DNA from: Brevundimonas sp.
GTDB taxonomy: Bacteria; Pseudomonadota; Alphaproteobacteria; Caulobacterales; Caulobacteraceae
Assembly: GCA_016742215.1 (NCBI GenBank)
Contig: JACVCC010000001.1
Span: forward strand, 310,001-374,000
Reading direction: 5' to 3'
DNA: 64,000 nucleotides
This document shows, in pieces, positions 1 through 10,680 of the stretch. The translations under genes and the position numbers were made by a program. Positions within the stretch are counted from its first letter, which is position 1. Each line of letters begins with the position of its first letter. The notes under the pieces are model-generated. The model was not told where the DNA came from. It ran no database searches and was given only the letters and a program-made list of their open reading frames with translations.

Positions 1-705
1 CAGCTGAAGCAGGCCCGCGCCGATGGCGCCCGCGAGATCGTCATCGCGACCGACGGCGCCTTCTCGATGGACGGCTATATCGCGAAGCTGAAGGACATCC
101 GGGCGCTGGCCGACAAATACAACGCCCTGATCATGGTCGACGACTGCCACGCCACGGGCTTCCTTGGCCCTCAGGGCCGCGGCTCCTATGCACACCACGG
201 CGTCGAGGTCGACTTCGTCACCGGCACCTTCGGCAAGGCGCTGGGCGGGGCCATGGGCGGCTTCATCTGCGCCAAGGCGAACGTCGTCGCCCTGCTGAAG
301 CAGCGCGCTCGCCCCTACCTGTTCTCGAACGCCCTCTCGCCGGCCGTCTGCGGCTCGTCGCTGGAGGCCATCCGCATCGCCGCCGGCAGCGAGGGCGACG
401 CCCTGCGCACCCAGCTGTTCTCCAACGCCGCCCGCTATCGCGCGGCGATGACCGAGACCGGCTTCAACCTGCTGCCGGGCGAGCACCCGATCATCCCGGT
501 GATGCTGGGCGACGCCAAGCTGGCGCAGGAGATGGCGGCCCGCATGCTGGAGCTGGGCGTCTACGTCATCGGCTTCAGCTTCCCGGTGGTTCCGCGCGGC
601 CAGGCCCGCATCCGCACGCAGATGTCGGCCGCGCACACCTTTGAACAGATTGATCAAACGGTCGCGGCATTCACGACGGCCGGCAAGGAACTGGGAGTGA
701 TCTGA
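1..705 (+). CDS. kbl: 2-amino-3-ketobutyrate CoA ligase (glycine C-acetyltransferase), 5' truncated by window edge
   Basis: Frame 1 open from base 1; motifs MVDDCHATGFLGPQGRG and DFVTGTFGKALGGAMGG (PLP Lys) typical of AOS-family aminotransferases; directly followed by tdh. Confidence 0.93.
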   Translation, partial: QLKQARADGAREIVIATDGAFSMDGYIAKLKDIRALADKYNALIMVDDCHATGFLGPQGRGSYAHHGVEVDFVTGTFGKALGGAMGGFICAKANVVALLKQRARPYLFSNALSPAVCGSSLEAIRIAAGSEGDALRTQLFSNAARYRAAMTETGFNLLPGEHPIIPVMLGDAKLAQEMAARMLELGVYVIGFSFPVVPRGQARIRTQMSAAHTFEQIDQTVAAFTTAGKELGVI

Positions 706-1757
706 TGACCGACACCATGAAGGCCCTCGCCAAGACAAAACCCGAGGTCGGCCTTGAGTTGATCGACGCCCCGATCCCGACGCCGGGCGACGAGGACGTG
801 CTGATCAAGGTCAAGCGCACCGCTGTCTGCGGCACCGATATCCACATCTGGAACTGGGACGAGTGGTCCCAGAAGAACGTCCCGGTGCCGATGATCACCG
901 GCCACGAATTCTCGGGCGAGATCGTCGCCATCGGCAAGGACGTCGACCGTCGGCTGAAGCTGGGCCAGCGCGTGTCGGCCGAGGGGCATGTCATCGACCT
1001 GAACTCGGAAGCCGCCCGCGCCGGCCACTTCCATCTGGATCCGGACACCCGCGGCATCGGCGTGAACCGCCAGGGCGCCTTCGCCGAGTACGTTGTGGCG
1101 CCGGCCTTCAACGTCATCGAGCTGCCGGACGACGTGCCCTATGAGATCGGTTCGATCCTCGATCCGTTCGGCAACGCCGTGCACACCGCACAGCAGTTCG
1201 ACCTGCTGGGCGAGGATGTCATCGTCACCGGCGCCGGACCGATCGGCATGATGGCCGCCGCGGTCGCGCGCCACGCCGGCGCGCGGACGGTGGTCCTGAC
1301 CGACATCAACGACTTCCGCCTCGAGTTGGCCCAGAAGGTCGCCCCGGGCGTGCGCACGGTGAACACCACCAAGGAAGACCTGCGCGACGTCATGCACGAG
1401 CTGGGCCTCAAGGTCGGCTTCGACGTGGCGCTGGAGATGTCCGGCTCGCCCATCGCGTTCAAACAGTGCGTCGACACCCTGATCATGGGCGGCGGCATGG
1501 CCTTGCTGGGCATCCCGTCCAAGCCGATGGAAACCGACTGGGGCCAGATCATCCTCAAGGCGCTGACCATCAAGGGCGTCTACGGCCGCGAGATGTTCAC
1601 CACCTGGCGCAAGATGCTGGGCCTGCTGAAGGCCGGTCTGGACCTGCAGCCGCTGATCACCCACCAGATGGGCTACGAACAGTACCGCGAGGGCTTCGAG
1701 GCCATGCGGTCGGGCCAGTCGGGCAAGGTCGTGCTCAACTGGGACAAGGCGGCCTGA
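705..1757 (+). CDS. tdh: L-threonine 3-dehydrogenase
   Basis: Zn-MDR dehydrogenase motifs (CGTDIHIWNWDEW, GHEFSGEI, VTGAGPIGMMAAAVARHAGA); ATG overlaps kbl stop. Confidence 0.96.
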   Translation: MTDTMKALAKTKPEVGLELIDAPIPTPGDEDVLIKVKRTAVCGTDIHIWNWDEWSQKNVPVPMITGHEFSGEIVAIGKDVDRRLKLGQRVSAEGHVIDLNSEAARAGHFHLDPDTRGIGVNRQGAFAEYVVAPAFNVIELPDDVPYEIGSILDPFGNAVHTAQQFDLLGEDVIVTGAGPIGMMAAAVARHAGARTVVLTDINDFRLELAQKVAPGVRTVNTTKEDLRDVMHELGLKVGFDVALEMSGSPIAFKQCVDTLIMGGGMALLGIPSKPMETDWGQIILKALTIKGVYGREMFTTWRKMLGLLKAGLDLQPLITHQMGYEQYREGFEAMRSGQSGKVVLNWDKAA

Positions 1758-1770
1758 CAGGAACACACTG

Positions 1771-2229
1771 ATGGTGGCGTCAGGGGAAGCGGTCCTCGCC
1801 TTTCTGCAAGGTGTGGGAGCGGACGCACGGGGGCGGACGCTGTTCGACGTGTTGGGCTTCAGCGATGACACGCTGGAGCGCACCCACGACTACATCCAGT
1901 GGCTGTTCCCGCTGACGGAGCCGTCGCAGGCTGTGCCGGATGCCCCGGTGCTGACCGCGGCGGACGTCGAGGCGATCCAAAGGTCGAGCATGGCCATGGT
2001 CGCGCTGTCGGCGGCGGCCGACCGCATGATGGCCTTCTACAACCGGACCAATCACTGGATGGGGCCGGCGGATCACAACCACCTGAGGATCACCCGGATC
2101 ATCAAATCCCTGCGCCTGCTGCGTGGCGAGGCGGACGCGGATCAGTTCCGCGACCTGATCCTCCAGCGGGTCAAGGACCGGCGCGCTCCGGTCAGCGCTC
2201 GCGCCAGAGGCTACTGGATGACCGCCTGA
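1771..2229 (+). CDS. OGFr-N (opioid growth factor receptor conserved region) domain-like protein
   Basis: Motif THDYIQWLFPLTEPS characteristic of the OGFr_N domain; remainder alpha-helical. Confidence 0.7.
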   Translation: MVASGEAVLAFLQGVGADARGRTLFDVLGFSDDTLERTHDYIQWLFPLTEPSQAVPDAPVLTAADVEAIQRSSMAMVALSAAADRMMAFYNRTNHWMGPADHNHLRITRIIKSLRLLRGEADADQFRDLILQRVKDRRAPVSARARGYWMTA

Positions 2230-2232
2230 GGA

Positions 2233-3228
2233 TCAGGCCAGCGCCTTGATCAGGGTCGGCTCGAACCGGTCGGCGTCCGGCCCCGGAAAGTCGGTGGCCA
2301 GGGCGCCGCTCTCATAAAGCTCGAACACCTTCGGATGGACATAGGACGACCGGCAGACGGTCGGTGTATTGCCCAGAAGTCCCGCGACCGCCTTCACGCA
2401 GACGGTGATCTTGCGCTTCGCATCCGTCGACGACGTCGGTGGTTCGACTTCCCGCAGCGCGCGCGCCGCCGAGACCGTACCGGCCCAGGTGCGGAAATCC
2501 TTGGCCGAGAAATCCTCGCCCATGGCCTCGCGGATGTAGGCGTTCACGTCATCCGAGCCGATGGCGCACAGGTCGCCGTCGGCGTCGCGATATTTGAACA
2601 GCTGCTGGCCCGGCAGTTCGCGCAGCGAGCGGATCACCGTGGCGAGGCGACGGTCGCGGATGCGCACCTCATGCTCGACCCCGCTCTTGCCCTTGAAGGC
2701 GAAGGTCAGGGAAGTCCCGTCAACGTCCAGATGCCGCTTGTTCAGGGTGGTCAGGCCATAGGAGCGGTTCTGCCGGGCGTACTGCGCATTGCCGACACGG
2801 ATCAGGGTGATCTCCAGCAGCCGGACGGCCGTGGCCAGCACCTTGTCACGGCTCACGCCGCGCTTGTTCAGATCCGCATCAATCCGCTTGCGCAGCTTCG
2901 GGAGTCCCTTCGCAAAGGCAGGCAGGCGCTCGAACTTGGTCTCGGACGCGTGGCGGCTCCAGTCAGCGTGATAGCGGTACTGCTTGCGGCCTTTCGCATC
3001 CCGTCCGGTCGCCTGGATGTGGCCGGTGGCGCGGGGGCAGATCCAGACGTCGGTCCAGGCGGGCGGAATGGCCAGCATGCGGATGCGGGCCAGCACCTTC
3101 TCGTCCCTGATCAGGTCGCCCTTGCGGTCGTGATAGCTGAACCCCTTGCCCGACGCCGTGCGGGTCAGGCCGGGCGACTCATCGCTGCAGTAGGTCAGTC
3201 CCTCGGGCACGATGTCGGTGGAAGTCAT
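2233..3228 (-). CDS. DNA topoisomerase IB
   Basis: GFSYHDRKGDLIRDEKVLARIRMLAIPPAWTDVWICPRATGHIQATGRDAKGRKQYRYH plus RVGNAQYARQNRSYGLTTL; start chosen at MTSTDIV. Confidence 0.92.
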   Translation of the reverse strand: MTSTDIVPEGLTYCSDESPGLTRTASGKGFSYHDRKGDLIRDEKVLARIRMLAIPPAWTDVWICPRATGHIQATGRDAKGRKQYRYHADWSRHASETKFERLPAFAKGLPKLRKRIDADLNKRGVSRDKVLATAVRLLEITLIRVGNAQYARQNRSYGLTTLNKRHLDVDGTSLTFAFKGKSGVEHEVRIRDRRLATVIRSLRELPGQQLFKYRDADGDLCAIGSDDVNAYIREAMGEDFSAKDFRTWAGTVSAARALREVEPPTSSTDAKRKITVCVKAVAGLLGNTPTVCRSSYVHPKVFELYESGALATDFPGPDADRFEPTLIKALA

Positions 3229-3316
3229 GGTCGTCCTGCACAGCGCGCAGGGCCAACACCCGTCGTTGGTCGCCGGTTCCTCTTGACCGCGGGCGCGTGG
3301 AGGGGGAGGCAGGCGC

Positions 3317-4135
3317 ATGAACTACCGCCACAGCTTCCACGCCGGCAATTTCGCCGATCTGGTCAAGCACGCTTTCGTGCTCTGGCTTCTGGAACGGCGT
3401 CAGGCCGCAGGTCCGGTGACCGTGATCGACACCCACGCCGGAGCCGGGGTCTATGACCTGACCGGCGATGCGGCGCGGTCGAAGGAGGCCGAGGCCGGCA
3501 TCGCGCGCCTGATGGCAGCCGAGACCCGTCCGCCATTGATCGAGGCGCTGGCGGTGGAGGTCGCGAGCCTGAACCCTCACGGCGGAGTGACCCTGTATCC
3601 CGGCTCGCCGCTGCTGGTCTCCGGACGGCTGCGAAAGGACGACCGCTACATCGGTTTCGAGCTGAACCCGCCGGTGCTGGAGCTGCTCACGGGCGCCCTT
3701 GAGCCCTTCGCCCAATCCACGGGACGCGGCGGCGACGGTTATGATCAGGCGAAAGCGGAAGCGGCCCGCTCATCGGCCGCCTTTGTGCTGATCGACCCGC
3801 CGTTCGAGAAGCCGGACGACTATCTGCGCGCCGCCGATACCGCCGCGGCGATCGTGAAAGCCGACCCGCGCGCCATGGTCGCGATCTGGACTCCGCTCAA
3901 GGACTTGGAGACGTTTGACGGCTTCCTGCGCCGCCTGCAGCAGTCAGGCGCGCAGAATGTGCTGGTCGCCGAAGCGCGACTGCGACCGCTGACCAATCCG
4001 ATGAAGATGAACGGTTGCGCGATGGTGGTGCTGCAGCCGCCTGCCGGGGCGGAGACGGCCGCGCGCGAGATATGCGGCTGGGTGGCGGAGACCCTGGGCG
4101 ACTCCGGCGCGAAGGCCGAGGTCTGGACCGCTTAA
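3317..4135 (+). CDS. rlmJ: 23S rRNA (adenine(2030)-N6)-methyltransferase
   Basis: MNYRHSFHAGNFADLVKH start, IDTHAGAGVYDL, IDPPFE catalytic motif. Confidence 0.93.
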   Translation: MNYRHSFHAGNFADLVKHAFVLWLLERRQAAGPVTVIDTHAGAGVYDLTGDAARSKEAEAGIARLMAAETRPPLIEALAVEVASLNPHGGVTLYPGSPLLVSGRLRKDDRYIGFELNPPVLELLTGALEPFAQSTGRGGDGYDQAKAEAARSSAAFVLIDPPFEKPDDYLRAADTAAAIVKADPRAMVAIWTPLKDLETFDGFLRRLQQSGAQNVLVAEARLRPLTNPMKMNGCAMVVLQPPAGAETAAREICGWVAETLGDSGAKAEVWTA

Positions 4136-4437
4136 TCGATCACTTCGCCGGGTTCGTACAGGTGAGGCTCGAAGGTCGCGATGGCCAGGATCGGCTCCAT
4201 CGCGCCGGCGACCGAGGGATGGCGCGCCATGGCCTTCCATTCCTCCTTCGAGCGCCAGACGGCGTGAACGGCGGCGACCCGACCATTCAGTCCCCGATGG
4301 ACGTTGGCGGAAATGAAGCCGTCCAGCTCGCGCTGGGCCCGCACCATGGCGGTCAGATGATCCATCAGCGTCGCCTGTCGCTCCGGCTCGCAGCGATAGA
4401 CGTTGATCAGAACCACGGGATCGGCGTCGTCGGACAT
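4132..4437 (-). CDS. Antibiotic biosynthesis monooxygenase (ABM) family protein
   Basis: VVLINVYRCEPERQATLMDHLTAM...ELDGFISANVHRG fold signature; start MSDDADP; stop shared (TTAA) with rlmJ. Confidence 0.7.
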   Translation of the reverse strand: MSDDADPVVLINVYRCEPERQATLMDHLTAMVRAQRELDGFISANVHRGLNGRVAAVHAVWRSKEEWKAMARHPSVAGAMEPILAIATFEPHLYEPGEVID

Positions 4438-4508
4438 GGCCCGGCGTCTAGCCCAACGGTCTTCCGTTGTCTTGCGCCGAGCGCCATATCGGTAACGAAG
4501 GAGACAAG

Positions 4509-5198
4509 ATGACCCACGTTGCCATTCTGAAGACCGGCGCGCCGCCGCCTGCGCTGGAATCCCACCATGGCGACTATCCCGCCATGTTCCGGGCGATCCT
4601 CGGCGACGGGGTTGAGGCGACGACATTCGATTTCCAGTCGGGCGAGTGGCCTGATCCCGATGCGTTCGACGCCGCGATCATTACCGGGTCCGCCGCGGGC
4701 GTCTATGAAGGTGATCCGTGGATCAGTGACCTGCTGGACTGGATCCGGGCGGCGAAGGGACGATTGAAACTGGTGGGCATCTGCTTCGGCCATCAGGCGA
4801 TGGCCCAGGCGCTCGGCGGTCTGGTCGAGAAGTCAGACAAGGGCTGGGGCGTCGGGCTTCACGCGTACGAAATGCAATCGACCGAGTCGTGGATGACGCC
4901 GACCGCCCGAACAATCTCGATCCCTGTCTCGCATCAGGACCAGGTCGTCGTGCCTCCTCCGGGCAGCCGGATCCTCGCCGGCAGCGCCTTCGCTCCCAAT
5001 GGTGCGCTGGCATGGGACGACGACGCCATCAGCTTCCAGTGCCATCCGGAGTTCACGCCGGAGTATGCCGCTGATCTGACGGCCGGGCGACGCGGAAGGA
5101 TTGACGGAGAACTGGTCGATCAGGCGCTGGCCAGTCTGAAGCAAACGAACGATCGGGCGCTTGTTTCGCAATGGATCAGAAATTTCATTTCCTCCTAG
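4509..5198 (+). CDS. Class I glutamine amidotransferase-like protein
   Basis: GICFGHQAMAQALGG nucleophile elbow; ISFQCHPEF His motif. Confidence 0.85.
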   Translation: MTHVAILKTGAPPPALESHHGDYPAMFRAILGDGVEATTFDFQSGEWPDPDAFDAAIITGSAAGVYEGDPWISDLLDWIRAAKGRLKLVGICFGHQAMAQALGGLVEKSDKGWGVGLHAYEMQSTESWMTPTARTISIPVSHQDQVVVPPPGSRILAGSAFAPNGALAWDDDAISFQCHPEFTPEYAADLTAGRRGRIDGELVDQALASLKQTNDRALVSQWIRNFISS

Positions 5199-5284
5199 AG
5201 TTCAGGTCGCTGCGTTCGACGAGCGTCGCTAAGCCTTGTGCAACTTCTGGCGTGTAGGGATCGAATCCTCACGTCGGGTTCTGC

Positions 5285-7780
5285 ATGACACTCAGCCGTT
5301 TTGTTCTGGCGCTTACCGCCGTCGTTGCATTGCTTGCCTCGTCGTCGTTCGTCGTCGCCCAACCCCTGATCAACGCCCGCGACGGCGAGGCCGACAGCCT
5401 GGCGCGTTTCGTCGAGCGCCGTGCCGGGCACACCAGCTTTGCGGCCCTCGACGCCTTCGGTCGGGATGCGATGACCCGTCAGGACCGCGAAGGCCTGAAC
5501 CGGCTGTATCACGTCACCTGGACCATCCTGAACCAGGGCGAGTTCGAGCAGGCGGAGGTCTGGAACCGGCGTCTGGAGACGGCCGCCCGCCGTCAGGGTG
5601 ACACCCGGTATATCGATATCGCGCATCTGAATGCGCTGACCATTCGGTACGACCGGGGCGAGGCCGGCGTCGCCGGCGAAATGGACCGCATGGCCCGGAG
5701 CGGCCGCGACTGGTTCGTGCGCGCCCATGCGACGCGCCTGACGGCCCTGACCCTGATGGATGCCGGAAGCGTGGGCGAGGGGCTGGAGCGCCTCGCCGTG
5801 GCCGAGGCTGACATCCCGGTCGACGATCCATTCGCCAACACTGCCCAGGCCGGCATCTGGGAGGTCGTCGGCATGGGTCTGAAGGACCTGAACGACGTTG
5901 AGGGCGCCGCCGCTGCGTTCCGAAAATTCGAGGTCGAGTACTCCAACCCGGCCTACCCCCGTCCGGATTTCGACAGCCTGTACAACATGACGAAGATGGC
6001 GGCGGAGGTCGGCGACCTGGATCGCGCGGCGCGTTTCGCCGCTGCCCACCACCGTCTCGCCATCCGCGCGGACCTGCCGACGCTGCGCATCTACGACGCC
6101 AGCCTGTGCGCCATGGTCGCGAGCGCCCGCAGCGCGCCCCGCGACGTCCTGGCCTGTCTGGCTCCCTATGGTGAAGACCTTGGCGAGGCCGCCTTCCTGT
6201 CGCTCGACGCCCTGCCGCTGCGCGCGATCGCGCGCGCCCAGACCGGCGATGCGGTCGGTGCGCGTCGGGACCTGAACAAGCTTCGCGCCATCGCGACGGA
6301 CACCGGGGTCGGATCGGATGTCGCCCATGTCGAGGCGGAAGTTCTGTTCGCTGAAGGCCGCACCGCCGAGGGCTATCGTCTCCTGCGGTCCTATATGCAG
6401 AGCAGCGAAACCGCGGCGGCCCTGAGCTTCAGCTCGGGCATCCACCAGGTGACCGGGAACATGCAGCAGCAACTGGCCGAGCGCCGCGAGCAGCTGGAAA
6501 CCGCCCGCTCCAATACACACCTTCAGCAACTGGTGCTGGCGATCGCCATCGTCTTCCTGTCGTCCGCGATCGGCGTGATGATCTGGCAGTGGCGCCAGGC
6601 CGGCCAGCTCCGTATCGCCCGTCGCCGCGCCGAGGACGCCAACCGCGCCAAGAGCGAGTTTCTCGCCAATATGAGTCATGAGATCCGCACGCCGCTGAAC
6701 GGCGTGGTCTCCATGGCCGACGCGCTCGCCCGCCGCGATCTCGACCCGCAAGAGCGGGAGATGGTCGAGCTGATCTGCTCGTCCGGCGAGACGCTGGAAC
6801 GCCTTCTGTCCGACATTCTGGACAGTGCGAAGATCGAGTCCGGTCAGGTGACGATCGAGCCGACGGTCTTTGATCTGAAGCATGGGGTCGGTGACGTCGC
6901 CCTGCTCTGGCGCGCCAAGGCCGAGGACAAGGGCGTCGCCCTGACCTTCGATTTCGACGCCAGTCTGCCGAAGTTCGTCGAGGGCGATGCGGTGCGCCTG
7001 CGGCAGGTCCTGACGAATCTCGTCAGCAACGCCCTGAAGTTCACGGCCGAGGGCACCGTCGCGATCAGCGTCGGCGCCGCGGGCGAAGACCGCGTCGCCT
7101 TCCGTGTCACGGACACAGGCGTCGGCTTCGACGGAGATCAGAAGTCGCGCATCTTCCACCGCTTCCAGCAGGCCGACGGGTCAATCACCCGACGCTACGG
7201 CGGCACAGGACTGGGGTTGGCGATTTCCAGTGCGCTGGTCGAGCTGATGGGGGGCACGCTTGAATGCGAGAGCGTGCCGGGCGAGGGCTCCAGCTTCTGG
7301 TTCGATATTCCGCTCCCGAGAGCTGAATCCCCGGTGGCGATCCAGCCGGAAGCGGAGACCTCGGTCGAGGTCGGCGAAGCGCCGCTGCGCATCCTGCTGG
7401 CCGACGATCACCCCGCCAATCGCAAGGTTGTCGAGATCATGCTGGCCGCCACACCTATGGAGCTTGTCACCGTCGAGGACGGCCAGCAGGCGCTGGACGC
7501 CTTTGCCGGCGGCGGCTTCGACCTGGTGCTGATGGACATGCAGATGCCCGTCATGGACGGCCTGACCGCCACACGCGAGATCCGGGCGCTGGAAGAGGCG
7601 AGGGGGCTGGCCCGCACGCCGGTCCTGATGCTGACCGCCAACGCCATGGCCGAACATGTCGAGGCCGGCCGCCTGGCGGGCTCGGATGGTCACCTGACCA
7701 AGCCGATCACCTTGCAGGCCCTGTTCGACGCCATCGGCGCCGCTCTGGAACCGGCCGGAAGGCTGGATCAGGCGGCCTGA
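5285..7780 (+). CDS. Hybrid sensor histidine kinase/response regulator with N-terminal extracytoplasmic helical-repeat region
   Basis: Signal peptide; [22 protein letters not shown]; His[18 protein letters not shown]; HATPase N box [21 protein letters not shown]-terminal receiver [11 protein letters not shown]...[14 protein letters not shown]. Confidence 0.94.
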   Translation: MTLSRFVLALTAVVALLASSSFVVAQPLINARDGEADSLARFVERRAGHTSFAALDAFGRDAMTRQDREGLNRLYHVTWTILNQGEFEQAEVWNRRLETAARRQGDTRYIDIAHLNALTIRYDRGEAGVAGEMDRMARSGRDWFVRAHATRLTALTLMDAGSVGEGLERLAVAEADIPVDDPFANTAQAGIWEVVGMGLKDLNDVEGAAAAFRKFEVEYSNPAYPRPDFDSLYNMTKMAAEVGDLDRAARFAAAHHRLAIRADLPTLRIYDASLCAMVASARSAPRDVLACLAPYGEDLGEAAFLSLDALPLRAIARAQTGDAVGARRDLNKLRAIATDTGVGSDVAHVEAEVLFAEGRTAEGYRLLRSYMQSSETAAALSFSSGIHQVTGNMQQQLAERREQLETARSNTHLQQLVLAIAIVFLSSAIGVMIWQWRQAGQLRIARRRAEDANRAKSEFLANMSHEIRTPLNGVVSMADALARRDLDPQEREMVELICSSGETLERLLSDILDSAKIESGQVTIEPTVFDLKHGVGDVALLWRAKAEDKGVALTFDFDASLPKFVEGDAVRLRQVLTNLVSNALKFTAEGTVAISVGAAGEDRVAFRVTDTGVGFDGDQKSRIFHRFQQADGSITRRYGGTGLGLAISSALVELMGGTLECESVPGEGSSFWFDIPLPRAESPVAIQPEAETSVEVGEAPLRILLADDHPANRKVVEIMLAATPMELVTVEDGQQALDAFAGGGFDLVLMDMQMPVMDGLTATREIRALEEARGLARTPVLMLTANAMAEHVEAGRLAGSDGHLTKPITLQALFDAIGAALEPAGRLDQAA

Positions 7781-7784
7781 AGCC

Positions 7785-8660
7785 TCAGGGCCATTTCACC
7801 ACGGGCGGCATCGAGCTGAGGATCGAGTCGACGTTGCCGCCGGTCTTCAGGCCGAACATCGTCCCGCGATCATACAGCAGGTTGAACTCGACGTAGCGGC
7901 CGCGGCGCACCAGTTGCTCCTCGCGCTCTTCCGCCGTCCAGGGTTCGCCCATCCGACCGCGCACGATCCGGGAGTAGACGTCGAGGAAGGTCTCGCCGAC
8001 GCCGCGGGTGAAGGCGAAGTCGCGATCCCAGTCGCCGCTGTCGTGATGGTCGTAGAAGATGCCGCCGGTGCCGCGCGGTTCGTTCCGGTGCGGCAGGAAG
8101 AAGTACTCGTCGCACCACGCCTTGTATTTCGCATGCCAGGCCGGATCGAAGGCGTCGCAAGCCGCTTTCATCGCCGCGTGGAAGGCGAGGGTGTCCGGAT
8201 GGTCGTCCCGGCGATCTGCGTCGAGAACAGGCGTCAGGTCGCCGCCGCCGCCGAACCAGCTCTTCGTCGTGGCGATGAAGCGGGTGTTCATGTGCACCGC
8301 CGGCACGCGCGGACTGACCGGGTGGCAGATCAGGCTGATCCCGGTGGCGAAGAAGCGCGGGTCTTCCTCCGCGCCGGGCACGTTCTTCGCATAGTCGGCC
8401 GGGAAGCTGCCGTGGACGGTCGAGACGTGCACGCCGACCTTCTCGAACAGCCGGCCGTGCATCATGCCCATGACGCCGCCGCCGCCTTCCTTGCGATCCC
8501 ACGGCGTACGCACGAAGCGGCCGGCATCGCCGGGGAACAGGTCGGGCGATGCCTCGTCCTCCAGCGCCTCGAAGCCGGCGTGGATGCGATCGCGCAGTTC
8601 CTCGAACCAGGCGCGGGCCTGCTGTTTCTTCAGGGCGAGGGGATCGGTCTCGGCGGTCAT
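7785..8660 (-). CDS. hemF: Oxygen-dependent coproporphyrinogen III oxidase
   Basis: Conserved [52 protein letters not shown]. Confidence 0.97.
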   Translation of the reverse strand: MTAETDPLALKKQQARAWFEELRDRIHAGFEALEDEASPDLFPGDAGRFVRTPWDRKEGGGGVMGMMHGRLFEKVGVHVSTVHGSFPADYAKNVPGAEEDPRFFATGISLICHPVSPRVPAVHMNTRFIATTKSWFGGGGDLTPVLDADRRDDHPDTLAFHAAMKAACDAFDPAWHAKYKAWCDEYFFLPHRNEPRGTGGIFYDHHDSGDWDRDFAFTRGVGETFLDVYSRIVRGRMGEPWTAEEREEQLVRRGRYVEFNLLYDRGTMFGLKTGGNVDSILSSMPPVVKWP

Positions 8661-8779
8661 GGCCTGCTCCTACCGCGTCCGTCGGTTCGCGAGAAGCGGA
8701 CGAACGGTCCAAGGGGACAGGCGGTCCTTGACCCCCGGTCTGTGCGTGCCAGTGTTCGCGCCGAACCGAGGGAGCCGTC

Positions 8780-10042
8780 ATGATCCGAGCTATCGTCCTG
8801 TCCGCCGTCGCCGTCGCACTGACTGCAGGCGCCGCAGCAGCCCAGAGCACGGACGGAGAGGCGAGGGCGCGCCGCATTCTCGAGCGCACGCCCCTGATCG
8901 ACGGCCACAATGACCTGCCATGGGCCCTGCGCGAGAACCATGCCCGCGATCCGTTCGCGGTGGATCTCGAGACCAACCTCAAGACCTCGACCCGGCTTCA
9001 CACCGATATTCCGCGCCTGCGCGCCGGTGGTGTCGGCGGCCAGTTCTGGTCCGTCTATGTGCCCGCCAGCCTGTCGCCGCCGGATGCGGCGGTCGCGACC
9101 TGGGAGCAGATCGACATCGTCCGCCGGATGGTCGCCGCCTATCCGGAGACATTCGAGCTGGCCACGACGGCCGATGACATCGCCCGTATCCATCGCCGCG
9201 GCCGGATCGCCAGCCTGATGGGCATCGAGGGCGGCTATTCGATCGACGACTCGCTGGGTCTGCTGCGCGAGTTCCACGAGGCGGGTGTCCGCTACATGAC
9301 CCTGACCCACTCGCGCACCACTACCTGGGCTGACAGCGCGACCGACGCGCCGAAGTGGGGCGGCCTGTCACCGTTCGGAGAGCAGGTGGTCAAGGAGATG
9401 AACCGCCTCGGCATGATGGTCGACCTCAGCCACGTCTCGGAAGAGACGATGCTGGACGCCATGCGGGTCTCGGATGCGCCGGTGATCTTCTCGCACTCCT
9501 CGGCGCGGGGCGTGACGGACCATCCGCGCAACGTGCCGGATACCGTGTTGCGCATGATGCCGGAGGACGGCGGGGTGGTGATGGTCACCTTCGTCCCCGG
9601 CTTCGTCAGCGAGACGGTCCGCGCCTGGAGCGCCGCCCGCGCCGCCGAGGACGCCCGACTGAAGTCGCTGCATCCCGGCAGCCCGCAGGCGGTGACTGAC
9701 GGCCTCGCCGCCTGGAGCGCCGCCAACCCGACCCCGCGCGCCGGCATTTCCGACGTCGTCGCCCACATCCAGCACGTCCGCGACGTGGCCGGGATCGACC
9801 ATGTCGGCCTCGGCGGCGACTTCGACGGGGTCAACGCCCTGCCGGACGACGTCGATGGCGTCGACGCCTATCCCCGCATCCTCGCTGCGCTGATGGCCAA
9901 TGGCTGGACCGAGGCGGACATCCGCAAGCTGGCGGGCGAGAACGTCCTTCGCGTGATGCGATCGGTTGAGGCGGTCGCGGCCAGCAAGCGCGCCGAGCGT
10001 CCCTCACTGGCGACCCTGCCCGGGGATGGCGCGCCTGAGTAG
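8780..10042 (+). CDS. Membrane dipeptidase (peptidase M19 family)
   Basis: LIDGHNDLPW, LTHSRTTTWADSATD, VDLSHVSEETM, FSHSSARGVTDHPRNV, GLGGDFDGV; signal peptide. Confidence 0.94.
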   Translation: MIRAIVLSAVAVALTAGAAAAQSTDGEARARRILERTPLIDGHNDLPWALRENHARDPFAVDLETNLKTSTRLHTDIPRLRAGGVGGQFWSVYVPASLSPPDAAVATWEQIDIVRRMVAAYPETFELATTADDIARIHRRGRIASLMGIEGGYSIDDSLGLLREFHEAGVRYMTLTHSRTTTWADSATDAPKWGGLSPFGEQVVKEMNRLGMMVDLSHVSEETMLDAMRVSDAPVIFSHSSARGVTDHPRNVPDTVLRMMPEDGGVVMVTFVPGFVSETVRAWSAARAAEDARLKSLHPGSPQAVTDGLAAWSAANPTPRAGISDVVAHIQHVRDVAGIDHVGLGGDFDGVNALPDDVDGVDAYPRILAALMANGWTEADIRKLAGENVLRVMRSVEAVAASKRAERPSLATLPGDGAPE

Positions 10043-10044
10043 GT

Positions 10045-10485
10045 CTAGCGGCCCGCTTTCAGCGCCTCCCAGACCGCGATCCCGGCGCTGACCGACAGGT
10101 TCAGCGACCGGGCGCCTGGCTCGAGCGGAATCACCACCCGGGCATCAGCGGCCTCGTGGACATGGTCCGGCGCGCCGGTCGGTTCGGAGCCGAACAGCAG
10201 GACGTCGTCCGGCCGGAAGTCGAATTCCTGCAACGGCGTGGCGCCTTTTGTTGTGAACAGCACCAGCCGGCCGGGGCCGCGATCCCGCTGGAACGCCTCC
10301 CAGTCGGCGTGGCGGGTCATATGGCCCAGAGGCCCGTAATCCAACGCCGCGCGCTTCATCGCCCGGTCGTCGAAACGGAAGCCGGTGGGTTCGATCACGT
10401 GCAGTTCGACGCCGAAACAGGCGCTCAGTCGGATGCAGGCCCCGACGTTCTGCGGAATGGCTGGTTGAAAAAGGGCGAGACGCAT
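10045..10485 (-). CDS. trmL: tRNA (cytidine(34)-2'-O)-methyltransferase
   Basis: SPOUT motifs MRLALFQPAIPQNVGACIRL, LFGSEPTGAPDHV, SLNLSVSAGIAVWEAL. Confidence 0.92.
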   Translation of the reverse strand: MRLALFQPAIPQNVGACIRLSACFGVELHVIEPTGFRFDDRAMKRAALDYGPLGHMTRHADWEAFQRDRGPGRLVLFTTKGATPLQEFDFRPDDVLLFGSEPTGAPDHVHEAADARVVIPLEPGARSLNLSVSAGIAVWEALKAGR

Positions 10486-10680
10486 TCTAAGGCCCTCATA
10501 CGCGCGGCCCGGGGGCTTGTCGCGGTCTGATTTGCGAACGTTTCGCAAGAAACGTCAGCGGGTTGCGGGAAACCGTGGCGAGATCGGGCCGGACGGGAGG
10601 TTCGGGTTTTCGCACAGCATCCATGCCGTATCGCCATGCTCCTTCCCGGGCGTGGAATCCGGCGTACGACGGAGTGACAC

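Noticed and set aside
5195-7159. 654-aa antisense ORF opposite the hybrid kinase
   Set aside because: Shadow ORF; the sense strand has clear HisKA/HATPase/receiver domains
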